Assembly (NCBI RefSeq): GCF_003074135.1
Contig: NZ_PPDK01000001.1
Coordinates: 2,356,001 to 2,420,000 of the forward strand
Origin: Euzebya tangerina
Lineage (GTDB): Bacteria; Actinomycetota; Nitriliruptoria; Euzebyales; Euzebyaceae
Reading direction: 5' to 3'
Length of the DNA stretch: 64,000 nt
Position numbers and translations under genes: made by a program. Shown here in pieces: positions 17,470 through 26,292 of the stretch. Below the pieces are notes generated by a model. The model ran no database searches, was not told the origin of the DNA, and was given only the letters and a program-made list of their open reading frames with translations. Within the stretch, counting starts at the first letter, position 1, and every line of letters begins with the position of its first letter.

Positions 17470-18566
17470 GCGACCACCCCGACCTGGCGGCACGAGCCGC
17501 GGAACTCCTACCCGACCCGTTGCTGCTGCAACTGCTCTCCGACGACGGCGTCCCGGCCACCGTCGACGGCTTCCCCGCCCCCACCTCCGAGGCGATGCTG
17601 CAGCTGTACCGGACCATGAAGCTGGTTCGAGCCGTCGACCGGCAGTCCATCCTGTTGACGCGGCAGGGTCAGTTGGCCGTCTACCCCTCCAGCCACGGCC
17701 AGGAGGCGGCGCAGGTCGGCGCGGTCCTGGCGCTGCGGGAGCAGGACTGGCTGTTCCCCTCCTATCGGGAGACCGTCGCCATCATCGCCCGCGGCGTCCC
17801 GCCGCTCGAGTCCATGCCGCTGTTCAAGGGCACCTGGCATGCCGGCTGGGATCCCCACGCCTACCGTGTCATGCCGCACTGCACGCCGATCGCCACCCAG
17901 TGCGTCCACGCCGTCGGGTTGGCCCACGCCGCCACACTGGCCGGGGACGACGTGGTCTCGATGACGTTCTGCGGCGACGGCGGGACCAGCGAGGGGGACT
18001 TCCACGAGGCGCTCAACTTCGCCGCCGTCTACCGGGCGCCGACCGTGTTCGTCGTCCAGAACAATGGCTGGGCGATCAGTGTCCCCTCGGAGTCCCAGAC
18101 GAAGGCGCCGACGTTGGCCCACAAGGCTGTGGGATACGGCATGCCGGGTGTCCGCGTCGACGGCAACGATGTTTTGGCGGTGCACGCCGCGGCAACCCAA
18201 GCCGTCGCCCGGGCGAGTCGGGGCGACGGACCCACGTTGATCGAGGCGATGACGTACCGCGTGGAGGCCCACACCACGGCCGATGACGATCTGCGCTATC
18301 GCTCCGAGGAGGAGGTCGAGGCGTGGCGACGGCGGGATCCGATCGCCCGGATGGAGGCGTTCCTCGCCGCCGCCGGTATCGCCGACGAGACGCTCTTCGC
18401 CGACGCCGACGACGCCGCCAGGGCGGCGGCCGCAGAGTTCCGGGGCGGCATGTTCGATGCGCCACACGGAGATCCGCTGGAGATGTTCGCCCACGTCTAC
18501 GTCGACCCACCCAGCGAGATGATCGCCCAGCGGGACCGGCTGTCCCGCGAGCTGGCCGCCTCCTGA
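17466..18566 (+). CDS. pdhA: Thiamine-dependent 2-oxoacid dehydrogenase E1 component, alpha subunit
   Basis: A 366-residue E1-alpha protein. It has the thiamine diphosphate motif starting GDGGTSEGDFHEAL and ending VVQNNGWAISVPS, and the phosphorylation-loop-like AHTTADDDLRY. It would decarboxylate pyruvate or branched-chain 2-oxoacids together with a beta subunit and a lipoyl E2. Neither is nearby: the next gene is an AAA ATPase. TTG start overlapping the rdgB stop (TTGA). Substrate cannot be fixed from this sequence alone; pdhA is used in the broad sense. Confidence 0.85.
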   Translation: MSDHPDLAARAAELLPDPLLLQLLSDDGVPATVDGFPAPTSEAMLQLYRTMKLVRAVDRQSILLTRQGQLAVYPSSHGQEAAQVGAVLALREQDWLFPSYRETVAIIARGVPPLESMPLFKGTWHAGWDPHAYRVMPHCTPIATQCVHAVGLAHAATLAGDDVVSMTFCGDGGTSEGDFHEALNFAAVYRAPTVFVVQNNGWAISVPSESQTKAPTLAHKAVGYGMPGVRVDGNDVLAVHAAATQAVARASRGDGPTLIEAMTYRVEAHTTADDDLRYRSEEEVEAWRRRDPIARMEAFLAAAGIADETLFADADDAARAAAAEFRGGMFDAPHGDPLEMFAHVYVDPPSEMIAQRDRLSRELAAS

Positions 18567-18618
18567 CGGGAGGGGAAGGCATCAGATCGGCGCGCGACGT
18601 GCCGATACTGAGGACGCC

Positions 18619-20154
18619 ATGCCGCAGGAACACGCCAACATCGAGTTCGCCGAACAGCTCGGCGTTCATCTGCGCGCGCAATTCCCGCTGCTGCTGGTCG
18701 ACACGGTCGAGGAGCAGCGGCTGGTCGACAAGGTCGCCGCGGCCACCGAGCCGCTCAGCATGCGCTGCCTCACCTGGGACAGCGTCTCCGGGTTCTCCTC
18801 GGTCCACGACAGCCGGTCCATGGCCCCCGCCACCGATCCCCTGGACGTCCTCGAGCGCCTCCGGGGCATGAGCAGCAACTCCGTGGTCGTCCTCAAGGAC
18901 TTCCACACCCAGTGGGAGAACCCACAGGTCCTGCGGGCGACCCGGAACTATGCGCAGCGTCGCGGAGAGGCCGGGCCGACCGTCATCGTCGTGGGTGCCG
19001 GGGCCACCCCGCCGCCCGAACTGGCCGACAGCGCCGTGATCCTGGAGTTCCCCCCGCCCAGCCGAGTCGAACTGCAGGCCGTGTTGCGCGAGGTCCTGGA
19101 GGGACGGTGGGTCCGTCGCGAGTTGGACGACGGCGGAATGGACCGGCTGATCGAGTCCGGTCGCGGTCTGACGCTCGAGCAGGCCCGCCGTGTGTTCACC
19201 AAGGCCGTGGTGGCCGACGGGGTGCTGGACCACGGCGACATCCGGCTGGTGCTGGAGGAGAAGAAGGCGATCATCGCCACCTCCGGGGCCCTGGAGTACC
19301 TGGAGCCCGATGAGGCGGCTGAGGACGTCGGCGGTCTGGACGCACTGAAGGAGTGGCTGCGCCTGCGCGAACGCGGCTTCTCCTCCTCCGCCCGGGAGTT
19401 CGGCCTCCCGGCTCCGAAGGGCATCGCGCTGGTCGGCCTGCCGGGCACCGGCAAGTCCCTGACGGCGAAGACGATCGGGTCGCTCTGGGGCGTGCCGTTA
19501 CTCCGCCTTGACATCGGCGCGATCTACTCCTCCTTCATGGGAGAATCCGAGAAGCGTGCCCGGCACGCACTGAAGCTGGCCGAGACCATCGCCCCGTGTG
19601 TGGTGTGGATCGATGAGCTGGACAAGGCCATCAGCACGGGGAGCAACGACAACGGCACCTCCACCCGGGTGGTCGGGACGCTGCTGACGTGGATGAGCGA
19701 GAAGACCGCCCCGTGCTTCGTCGTCGCCACCGCCAATGACATCTCCAAGCTGCCCCCCGAACTCCTTCGGCGCGGCCGGTTCGACGAGGTCTTCTTCCTG
19801 GATCTGCCCACCGAGTCCGAGCGGCGCGAGATCCTGGCCGTCCACATCCGCGCGAGCGGCCGCAACCCCGACAGCTTCGACCTCGAGACCGTTGCTCGGC
19901 ACACGGACGGCTTGGTGGGCGCCGAGCTGGCTCAAGCCGTGCACGATGCCCTCATCGTCGCCTTCGACCACAACCGCGAGTTGACGACGGATGACCTGCT
20001 GGCCTGCGGGGCCCAGGTGGTACCCCTGGCGGTGTCCCAGCGGGAACGGGTCGCATCGCTCCGCGCCTGGCTGGCCGAGGGGCGTGCGAAGCCGGCGTCG
20101 CGAGAGGCCGCTGCGTCACCGGTGCCACCCCAGAGGGTGACCGGTGCATGGTGA
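18619..20154 (+). CDS. AAA+ ATPase, Ycf46-like
   Basis: A 511-residue protein. Residues about 1-240 form a domain that looks like a degenerate AAA module (FPLLLVDTVEEQRLVDKV, SVVVLKDFHTQWENPQVL). Residues about 250-490 are an active AAA module: Walker A LVGLPGTGKSLTAKTIG, Walker B CVVWIDELDKAI, sensor 1 FVVATANDISKLPPELL and Arg finger RRGRFDEVFFLDLP. This two-part layout is that of the cyanobacterial/plastid Ycf46 family, whose cell role is poorly known. A GATACT hexamer 9 bases upstream suggests a near-leaderless transcript. Its stop overlaps the DUF5667 gene by 11 bases. Confidence 0.85.
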   Translation: MPQEHANIEFAEQLGVHLRAQFPLLLVDTVEEQRLVDKVAAATEPLSMRCLTWDSVSGFSSVHDSRSMAPATDPLDVLERLRGMSSNSVVVLKDFHTQWENPQVLRATRNYAQRRGEAGPTVIVVGAGATPPPELADSAVILEFPPPSRVELQAVLREVLEGRWVRRELDDGGMDRLIESGRGLTLEQARRVFTKAVVADGVLDHGDIRLVLEEKKAIIATSGALEYLEPDEAAEDVGGLDALKEWLRLRERGFSSSAREFGLPAPKGIALVGLPGTGKSLTAKTIGSLWGVPLLRLDIGAIYSSFMGESEKRARHALKLAETIAPCVVWIDELDKAISTGSNDNGTSTRVVGTLLTWMSEKTAPCFVVATANDISKLPPELLRRGRFDEVFFLDLPTESERREILAVHIRASGRNPDSFDLETVARHTDGLVGAELAQAVHDALIVAFDHNRELTTDDLLACGAQVVPLAVSQRERVASLRAWLAEGRAKPASREAAASPVPPQRVTGAW

Positions 20155-21076
20155 GGCGGCGCACGGCACTGATGAGCGGTTCTTCGAGCGCTCGGGTGTC
20201 GTCGCCACAGCCCTGATCGTCGCGCTTCTGATCGCCCTGGCCAGCACGGCCGCGGCAGCCAACCAGGCGGGCCCGGGCGACCCGCTGTACGGCGCCAAGG
20301 CGACCGTCCAGGATCTCCGGCTGGCGCTGACCCTGGACCCGACGGACCGGATCCCCCGCGCCATGGACTACGCCGCGGCACGGGTGGAGGAGGCTCGAGC
20401 CGCGGTCGTGGCCGAGGAACCCGAACTGACCCGCGCGGCGCTGACCAGCGCCACAGGGCACGTCCGGACCGCGGTGGACACCGCCGTGGAGTTGGAGGAT
20501 CAGGAGCTGGCGGACCTCCTCCTCGATCGACTGCTCGAACTCGAGGAGCAGGTCGCCACCCTGATCCGCCAGATCGAAGGGCCGTTGCCGGCCGCCGTAG
20601 CCCTCGCTGACCTCGTCGAACGGTCCCAGCTTGCCGTGGCGGAGATCGCCGGCCGTGAGTTGCCCGTCGACCCGACCGCAACCCCGACGCCCATCGACCG
20701 GGCGACACCGCTGCCGACCCCGAGGCCGACGCCGACCCCACGGCCCACGCCGACCAGCCCAACCGAGCCGGCGACACCGCAGCCGCCCGACGGTGGCACC
20801 TCCACCGGACCCACCCCACCACCCGACCCGGGCCCGGACGAGGTCGCTCCTGCGGCACCGGCGCTGCCGGGCGTTGACCCGGCCCAGGCGCCGAGGCCTG
20901 GCGCGGTGGCACCGCCGCACCAGCCCCCACCCGACGGTGCCCCCGACCCATCCACGCAGAACCCCCTCGAGCCGACGCAACCGGCTCCAGCCGGCCCGCC
21001 GGTCGACGACGCACCCACCATCGACATCCTTCCTGCTGATCAGCCGCAGTCCGTGGTCGCACCAGATTCCCGATAG
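20144..21076 (+). CDS. DUF5667-domain membrane/secreted protein with Pro-rich tail
   Basis: A 310-residue protein with one N-terminal hydrophobic segment (VVATALIVALLIALASTAAA) followed directly by the DUF5667 signature QAGPGDPLYGAKATVQDLRL, and a helical region to about residue 170 with many acidic and Leu residues. The rest is a Pro/Thr-rich, probably unfolded tail. DUF5667 domains are usually found outside the membrane in actinobacterial proteins tied to sigma or anti-sigma genes, but no sigma gene is adjacent here. GTG start inside the end of the AAA gene, so probably co-translated. Function unknown. Confidence 0.8.
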   Translation: MHGEAAHGTDERFFERSGVVATALIVALLIALASTAAAANQAGPGDPLYGAKATVQDLRLALTLDPTDRIPRAMDYAAARVEEARAAVVAEEPELTRAALTSATGHVRTAVDTAVELEDQELADLLLDRLLELEEQVATLIRQIEGPLPAAVALADLVERSQLAVAEIAGRELPVDPTATPTPIDRATPLPTPRPTPTPRPTPTSPTEPATPQPPDGGTSTGPTPPPDPGPDEVAPAAPALPGVDPAQAPRPGAVAPPHQPPPDGAPDPSTQNPLEPTQPAPAGPPVDDAPTIDILPADQPQSVVAPDSR

Positions 21077-21132
21077 CCTGATTAGACTCTCCGTGGCGGA
21101 GCATCGAGGAGGCTCCGGCCCGCGAGTCGGAG

Positions 21133-23121
21133 GTGGCAGTGCAACAGCGCGAGACGAGAGACGCCGCAGCGGAACTCAGCGATGTCGACCTTGCCTTCCA
21201 GGGCTGGCATCGGCTGCTCCGCTTCCTGCTGGTCCTCGACGCGGTGGCGCTGGGCCTGTTCGCCTTCTTCCGGGAGGTCGACACCATCGAGCTCCTCGGG
21301 TTCGTCGCCGTGCCGCTGGCCCTGGTCGGGGCCGCAAGCCTCGTGGGCAGCGACCGGTTCCGCTCGGCGCTGGTCGCGATCGGCTTCAGCTGGTGTTCAT
21401 GGCTGATCGTGGTCTGGTCCGGCGGTGCCATCGAAGCCCACTTCCACGGCCTCGTGGTGATCGGCCTGGTGGCCCTCTACCAGGACGGCCCTCCCGTGGT
21501 GCTCGTCGCCGTCGGGCAGATCCTGCTGCACGGCCTCGGTCTGGTCGACCCGCCCTTGGTCTACAACCACCAGGCCGCGATCGACGCGCCGGCGGTGTGG
21601 GGCTTCATCCACGTCATCGCCATCCTCGGAGCTGTCTCCGTGCCCGTCTTCGTCTGGCGTGGCAGCCGCGACCGTGCCCAGGCCTATGCGAGCCGCGCCT
21701 CCAGCAAGGCCTTCGCCGTCGCCGACGCCCGCCGACGCAAGGAGTTGGCCCAGGTCTACGCCACCGTCGCCCGGCGCAGCCAGAGCCTGCTGGAACGACA
21801 GATCGGCGTGATCGAGGAGCTGCAGCAACACGAGCAGGACCCCGACTCTCTCCAGCGCCTGTTCACGCTGGACCACCTGGCCACCCGCATGAACCGAGAG
21901 GCCACGTCGATGTTGGTCCTCGCCGGCGGGGAGCCAAGCCGTCGCGTGACCGGCAATCCGCCGCTGTCGGAGGTGGTACGGGCTGCCGTCGGCGAGATCG
22001 AGTCCTACACGCGCGTGGACGTCCGATTGGAGGACGATCGTTCGGTCACCGGGCCCGTCGTCGCGGCGCTGGTCCATCTCCTGAGCGAGCTGGTCGAGAA
22101 CGCCACGATGTACAGCGCTCCGAGCACGCGCGTCGACGTGATCGGCGGCTCCACGACCGACGGCGGGTACGAGCTCCTCGTCAGGGACCGCGGGATCGGC
22201 CTGGACGAGCAGAAGCTGGAGCAGTACAACACCCTGCTGTCGGAGGGGTCGAACACCGCCACCGTCGACACGCAGCGGCTGGGCTTCGAGGTGGTCGGGC
22301 GGCTGGCCGACCGCTACGACATCACGGTCACGCTGGACCACAACATCAGCCAGCGCGGGGTCAACGCCACCATCGGCATCCCGGCCGCCCTCCTGCTTCG
22401 TGCTGAGGTGTCGGCTGGTCAAGCCAGCTCCACCGCACTGGGCGCGCCACCGGCGCAGCTGACTTCCAGCACACCTCGCTGGGCACAGGCCACCGCACGA
22501 GCCGGGCAGGGGGACGGCGTGGCCACCCCGAGCCGCACCGCGGCGGAACCGGAGACACCGGCGCCTGCGGCCACCACCGCGCCCACGCCGGTTGCGCCGG
22601 CACCCGCAGCCCAGTCCGGGCAGCCCAGCTGGTCCTACGGGGGCCACCTCAAGCCACAGGAGCCAACACCAGAACCGGTGGCCAAGCGCGGGTTCGGCCG
22701 CGGATCCCGCTCGCAGGTCACCGGGCTGTCGGTGGCCGAGACCGACGACGCAGCCGGATCGCTGGACGCGCCGGTGTCGTGGGCCGTGTCCCAGGAACCC
22801 GGCCAGGTGCCGACCGAGCCGCCGATCACCCCCGACGGCGGAGCTCCGCCTCCCGACGGGGACACCCCGCAGCGCGACGCCGATGTCGCGGCGGAGGAGC
22901 CCGAGGCCGCACGGGTCGGTGGGCTTCCGAAGCGCTCGCCGGGGGCCTCTCTGCCGACACAGCTGCAGACGCCGACCTCCGGCATGCCGGCACGAAGCAG
23001 TTCATCCGCTCCGGTATCCCGCGAGGAGTCCCGGTCGCTACTCTCCAGTTACCAATCTCGGCTCCAGGCAGGTCGAAAAGCCGCCGAAGATCAGATCTCC
23101 GACGAAAACGACAGCTCGTGA
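21133..23121 (+). CDS. cvnA: Conservon sensor histidine kinase-like protein (CvnA type)
   Basis: A 662-residue protein with about six membrane helices in residues 25-180, a linker, then a dimerisation region containing LFTLDHLATRMNREATSMLV as in Streptomyces CvnA/nitrate-sensor kinases. The HATPase domain has the N-box HLLSELVENATMYSAPSTRV and DRGIGLDEQKLEQ. Residues from about 430 are a long disordered Pro/Glu tail. It starts a four-gene set with roadblock, DUF742 and GTPase genes, each overlapping the next. These conservons act as membrane-linked, G-protein-like switches in actinobacterial development and metabolism. GTG start with GAGTCGGAG upstream. Confidence 0.9.
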   Translation: MAVQQRETRDAAAELSDVDLAFQGWHRLLRFLLVLDAVALGLFAFFREVDTIELLGFVAVPLALVGAASLVGSDRFRSALVAIGFSWCSWLIVVWSGGAIEAHFHGLVVIGLVALYQDGPPVVLVAVGQILLHGLGLVDPPLVYNHQAAIDAPAVWGFIHVIAILGAVSVPVFVWRGSRDRAQAYASRASSKAFAVADARRRKELAQVYATVARRSQSLLERQIGVIEELQQHEQDPDSLQRLFTLDHLATRMNREATSMLVLAGGEPSRRVTGNPPLSEVVRAAVGEIESYTRVDVRLEDDRSVTGPVVAALVHLLSELVENATMYSAPSTRVDVIGGSTTDGGYELLVRDRGIGLDEQKLEQYNTLLSEGSNTATVDTQRLGFEVVGRLADRYDITVTLDHNISQRGVNATIGIPAALLLRAEVSAGQASSTALGAPPAQLTSSTPRWAQATARAGQGDGVATPSRTAAEPETPAPAATTAPTPVAPAPAAQSGQPSWSYGGHLKPQEPTPEPVAKRGFGRGSRSQVTGLSVAETDDAAGSLDAPVSWAVSQEPGQVPTEPPITPDGGAPPPDGDTPQRDADVAAEEPEAARVGGLPKRSPGASLPTQLQTPTSGMPARSSSSAPVSREESRSLLSSYQSRLQAGRKAAEDQISDENDSS

Positions 23122-23546
23122 ACCTCAACCACCTCTCCGATGACGCCCGCAACCTCAACTGGTTGGTGGGCAACTTCACGTCGAAGGTGCCGGGGGTGGC
23201 CAACACCCTGGTGTTGAGCGCGGACGGCCTCCCGTTGGCCATCAGCGACAACCTGGATCGCGAGGCGGCCGATCAGCTGTCCGCCATCGCCAGTGGACTG
23301 TCGAGCCTGACCCACGGTGCGGCGCGCTGCCTCGCCGCTGGGGCCGTCAAGCAGTCGATCGTCGAGATGGAGGCCGGGTTCCTGTTCGTGCAGACGATCT
23401 CGGACGGCTCCATCCTGTCCGTCCTGACGACGACGGATGCCGACCTCGGTCTGATCGGGTACGAGATGGCGTTGCTCGTCTCCCGCGTGGGCGACGTCCT
23501 CACGCCGGCGCTGCGAGTCGAACTGCAGGCTGCGCTGCCCACATGA
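23118..23546 (+). CDS. cvnB: Roadblock/LC7 domain protein (CvnB type)
   Basis: A 142-residue single-domain protein of the roadblock/LC7 family (LNWLVGNFTSKVPGVANTLV, LSADGLPLAISDNLDREAAD, SILSVLTTTDADLGLIGYEM). In conservons this protein regulates the GTPase as a GAP-like or scaffold subunit. GTG start overlapping the kinase stop (GTGA); longer readings would run through the kinase tail and are not used. Confidence 0.93.
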   Translation: MNLNHLSDDARNLNWLVGNFTSKVPGVANTLVLSADGLPLAISDNLDREAADQLSAIASGLSSLTHGAARCLAAGAVKQSIVEMEAGFLFVQTISDGSILSVLTTTDADLGLIGYEMALLVSRVGDVLTPALRVELQAALPT

Positions 23547-23944
23547 CCGCGCCAGAGAAGCCCGACGCGCGATCGCCGGCGTCCAAGGCTGCCAAGAGCT
23601 ACTCACGTCTGACACGCCCCTACGCACTCACGGGTGGGCGCACGGAGCCCACCGACACCAGTCTGGCCATCGAGGCACTGGTGGAGAACACCGACTCGGG
23701 GCTGCGGGCCCGCGACTCGCTGACGTTCGAGAAGCGAGACATCATCGACCTGACGACCGAGACGCTCAGCGTCGCCGAGGTCGCCGCCCACCTGCAAGTG
23801 CCGCTCGGCGTGGCCCGGGTGCTGGTCGGCGACCTGGTCGAAGACGGGTACGTCGTCATCCACAAGCCGGCCGCGCCCACACGAACGGGCGGTCAGGATC
23901 CGAAACTGCTGCAGAAGGTGCTTGATGGTCTCCGCTCGCTCTGA
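23543..23944 (+). CDS. cvnC: DUF742 winged-helix-like protein (CvnC type)
   Basis: A 133-residue DUF742 protein. Typical blocks are SRLTRPYALTGGRTEPTD, then SLAIEALVE, and a helix-turn-helix-like part (ETLSVAEVAAHLQVPLGVAR) before VLVGDLVEDGYVVIHKP. It overlaps cvnB by 4 bases and cvnD by 20. Conserved third member of conservons; it may mediate interaction with DNA or with the GTPase. Confidence 0.92.
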   Translation: MTAPEKPDARSPASKAAKSYSRLTRPYALTGGRTEPTDTSLAIEALVENTDSGLRARDSLTFEKRDIIDLTTETLSVAEVAAHLQVPLGVARVLVGDLVEDGYVVIHKPAAPTRTGGQDPKLLQKVLDGLRSL

Positions 23945-24530
23945 ACGCGGACACGGTGTCGGGACCCGCATCGCGCCGACCCCGACCAAGATCGTGATCG
24001 CCGGCGGCTTCGCGGTCGGCAAGACGACGTTCGTCGGAGCCGTCTCCGAGATCGACCCCCTACGGACCGAGGCCGTGATGACGGTCGCGTCGGTGCCGAC
24101 GGATGATCTCAGCCACGTCGCCAACAAGACCTCGACGACGGTGGCGATGGACTTCGGCCGCATCAGCCTGTCCGACGAGCTGATCCTCTACCTCTTCGGA
24201 ACCCCGGGCCAGGGCCGCTTCTGGTTCATGTGGGACGACGTCTGTCACGGCGCCATCGGCGCGGTGGTGCTGGTCGACACCCGTCGCCTGGAGGACTCCT
24301 TCGGGCCGATCGACTACTTCGAGAACCGGGGCATCCCCTTCATCGTGGCCGTCAACGCCTTCGAGGGGGTGCTACGCCACGATCTCGAGGACGTCCGCGA
24401 GGCGCTGGGGCTTGACCGCAGCGTCGCAGTCGTGCGGACCGACGCCCGGCTCAAGGACAGCTGCACCCAAGCACTGATCGACCTCGTCGAATTGGCCTTG
24501 CAGCGAGCCAAGAAGGCCGGTGTGCGCTGA
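23925..24530 (+). CDS. cvnD: Conservon Ras-like GTPase (CvnD type)
   Basis: A 201-residue small GTPase. P-loop GGFAVGKTTFVGAVSEI near residue 28, G3 region LYLFGTPGQGRFWFMWDD, and IVAVNAFEG at the G4 position, where the usual NKxD is altered as in other CvnD proteins. ATG chosen over the TTG one codon upstream; AGAAGG lies at good distance. Last gene of the conservon, followed at once by a stem-loop. Confidence 0.92.
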   Translation: MVSARSERGHGVGTRIAPTPTKIVIAGGFAVGKTTFVGAVSEIDPLRTEAVMTVASVPTDDLSHVANKTSTTVAMDFGRISLSDELILYLFGTPGQGRFWFMWDDVCHGAIGAVVLVDTRRLEDSFGPIDYFENRGIPFIVAVNAFEGVLRHDLEDVREALGLDRSVAVVRTDARLKDSCTQALIDLVELALQRAKKAGVR

Positions 24531-24559
24531 CCCTGGCCTGATGGCCCGGCGGGGGTCAG
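24527..24559 (+). terminator. Stem-loop between convergent genes
   Basis: CTGACCC and GGGTCAG form a perfect 7-bp stem over a 19-base loop that can itself fold. It includes the cvnD stop and ends just before the stop of the opposing small gene. No U-run. Confidence 0.5.
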
Positions 24560-24560
24560 G

Positions 24561-24815
24561 TCAGTCGAACAGCACCCAGGCCGCCAGGGCGCCCATGACG
24601 ACACCCGCACGGCTGTGGGAGGACCGGGCCAGCGCTGTGAGCGCGTCATCCCAGCCGAGGAGCGCCATCAGCAGCGACGCCGCCACCACGTCGGAGTTGT
24701 CGTCGTTCAGCGTCCGGGTGACGAGCTCCTCGGCGGGGGCGACCAGCAGACCGGCTTCGTAGCGGGCTCGTGGGGCGTCGGCGCCTGGGATGGACGTGCG
24801 GTTCGGGGTTGACAT
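24561..24815 (-). CDS. Small hypothetical protein
   Basis: Eighty-four residues, helical, with no domain I recognise. The C-terminal half is hydrophobic and alanine-rich (AASLLMALLGWDDALTALAR, VVMGALAAWVLF). I chose the ATG reading MSTPNRTSIPGADAPRA because ACGGAGACCCCG precedes it with good Shine-Dalgarno spacing; a longer reading would begin inside the pyrC promoter region. Divergent from pyrC and convergent with cvnD. Could be membrane-associated. Function unknown. Confidence 0.55.
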   Translation of the reverse strand: MSTPNRTSIPGADAPRARYEAGLLVAPAEELVTRTLNDDNSDVVAASLLMALLGWDDALTALARSSHSRAGVVMGALAAWVLFD

Positions 24816-24941
24816 CGGGGTCTCCGTTTGAGTTGCTGCCGCCGGAACTCGATCAGTTCGGGTCTCGGCTTGTGGCGTCTCCAACCGTGAGCCTGCCCCC
24901 AATCAGCCAGCCAACGCCCGGTTTGGTCAACTCTTTGCCTC

Positions 24942-24947
24942 TACGCT
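24942..24947 (+). promoter_or_regulatory. -10-like TACGCT, leaderless spacing to pyrC
   Basis: TACGCT ends 7 bases before the pyrC ATG. No clear -35. Confidence 0.45.
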
Positions 24948-24954
24948 GCCGATC

Positions 24955-26247
24955 ATGGACGCACGGATCATCAGGGGGGCAACCCTGCCTGGCAACGCGG
25001 CGTACGAGGCCGTCCCGGCCGACGTGGTGATCGAGGACGAGAGGGTCGTCCACGTGGCCCCAGCAGGGGCGGCGGACGCCGGAGGCCGAACTGTGACGGA
25101 GGCGACCGGTCTGCTGCTCCTGCCCGGCCTGGTCGACATCCAGGTCCACTTCCGCGAGCCGGGCACCCCCGAGGCCGAGGACGTCGCCAGCGGAGCGGCC
25201 GCAGCCGCCTCGGGAGGCATGACGGCCGTCGTGATGATGCCGAACACCACGCCGCCGCTCGACAACGTCGACATCGTCCGAGCGGTGCTGCGCAGCGGCG
25301 ACTCCGCGCCCGTCGAGGTGCACACCTCCGCCTGCATCACCCGTGGTCGTGCCGGCGAGGAACTCGTGGATGTCGATGCACTGCACGCCGCGGGTGTTCG
25401 GGTCTTCACCGACGACGGGAACTCGGTGATGAACGCCAGGCTCATGCGCCAGGCACTGCGGGCAACAACACGGCTGCCCGGGATGGTCGTCAGCCAGCAC
25501 TGCGAGGACGAGTCCCTGGTCGCCGGCGGGGCGGTCAACGAGGGGCCGGTCGCCGAACGGTTCCAGGTCGGTGGACGACCTGCCGTCGCAGAGGAGATCA
25601 TCGTGGCGCGGGACATCGCCCTGGCCGCCGACACCGGCGGCCGCTACCACGTCCTGCACCTGTCCGCGGCCGGTTCGCTCGAGCAGGTCCGGCGTGCGAA
25701 GGCCGCTGGGCTGGCCGTGACCTGTGAGGTCACACCGCAACACCTGGTCCTGACAGAGACAGCGGTGGAGCGCCTGGGGACCCACGGCAAGATGAACCCG
25801 CCCCTGCGGACCGACGCTGATGTCGAGAGCCTTCGGATGGGGCTCGTCGACGGCACCGTGGATGCCGTGGCCACGGACCACGCCCCCCACGCGCCGGATC
25901 GCAAGGCCGCGCCGCTGGCCGATGCCCCACCGGGGATGCTGGGCGTGGAGACGGCCGCGTCTGTGGTGTGGACGCACCTGGTGCACCCGGGGATCATCAG
26001 TGCGGCCCGCGCGGTGGAGGTGCTGTCGAGCCGACCGGCCGCGATCGTCGGGCTGGCGGACCACGGTGGGCCCATCACGGCTGGGATGACGGCGAACCTC
26101 TGCCTGTTCGATCCGGCCCACAGATGGACTGTCGCGCCGGAGGACATGGCCAGCCGGTCGCGCAACGATCCCTTCGCGGGGGAGGAGCTGACCGGGCGGG
26201 CGGTGCTCACCCTCCTGCGCGGCACGCCGACGCTCGACCGTCTCTAG
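24955..26247 (+). CDS. pyrC: Dihydroorotase (class I, HFREPG subtype)
   Basis: A 430-residue amidohydrolase of the dihydroorotase/allantoinase family. It would close carbamoyl-aspartate to dihydroorotate in pyrimidine synthesis. Motifs: GLVDIQVHFREPG, GGMTAVVMMPNT, VFTDDGNSVM, VSQHCEDES, YHVLHLSAAGS and AVATDHAPHAPDRK. The first metal site is DxQxH rather than the usual DxHxH; a DxQVHFREPG version is, as I recall, found in other bacterial dihydroorotases. It stands alone, not in a pyr operon, so allantoinase or another cyclic amidase remains possible. Confidence 0.85.
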   Translation: MDARIIRGATLPGNAAYEAVPADVVIEDERVVHVAPAGAADAGGRTVTEATGLLLLPGLVDIQVHFREPGTPEAEDVASGAAAAASGGMTAVVMMPNTTPPLDNVDIVRAVLRSGDSAPVEVHTSACITRGRAGEELVDVDALHAAGVRVFTDDGNSVMNARLMRQALRATTRLPGMVVSQHCEDESLVAGGAVNEGPVAERFQVGGRPAVAEEIIVARDIALAADTGGRYHVLHLSAAGSLEQVRRAKAAGLAVTCEVTPQHLVLTETAVERLGTHGKMNPPLRTDADVESLRMGLVDGTVDAVATDHAPHAPDRKAAPLADAPPGMLGVETAASVVWTHLVHPGIISAARAVEVLSSRPAAIVGLADHGGPITAGMTANLCLFDPAHRWTVAPEDMASRSRNDPFAGEELTGRAVLTLLRGTPTLDRL

Positions 26248-26279
26248 GGATTCCAGCACCTCTCAGGGCAGTGGCCGTT

Positions 26280-26285
26280 TAGGGT
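26280..26285 (+). promoter_or_regulatory. -10-like TAGGGT, leaderless spacing to the GH1 gene
   Basis: TAGGGT ends 7 bases before the ATG at 26293. Confidence 0.4.
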
Positions 26286-26292
26286 TGCGCGC

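Noticed and set aside
19932-21431. Long minus-strand reading of about 500 residues opposite the DUF5667 and kinase genes
   Set aside because: Arg/Pro/Ser-rich, no domain, and fully opposite well-supported genes: a product of high G+C.
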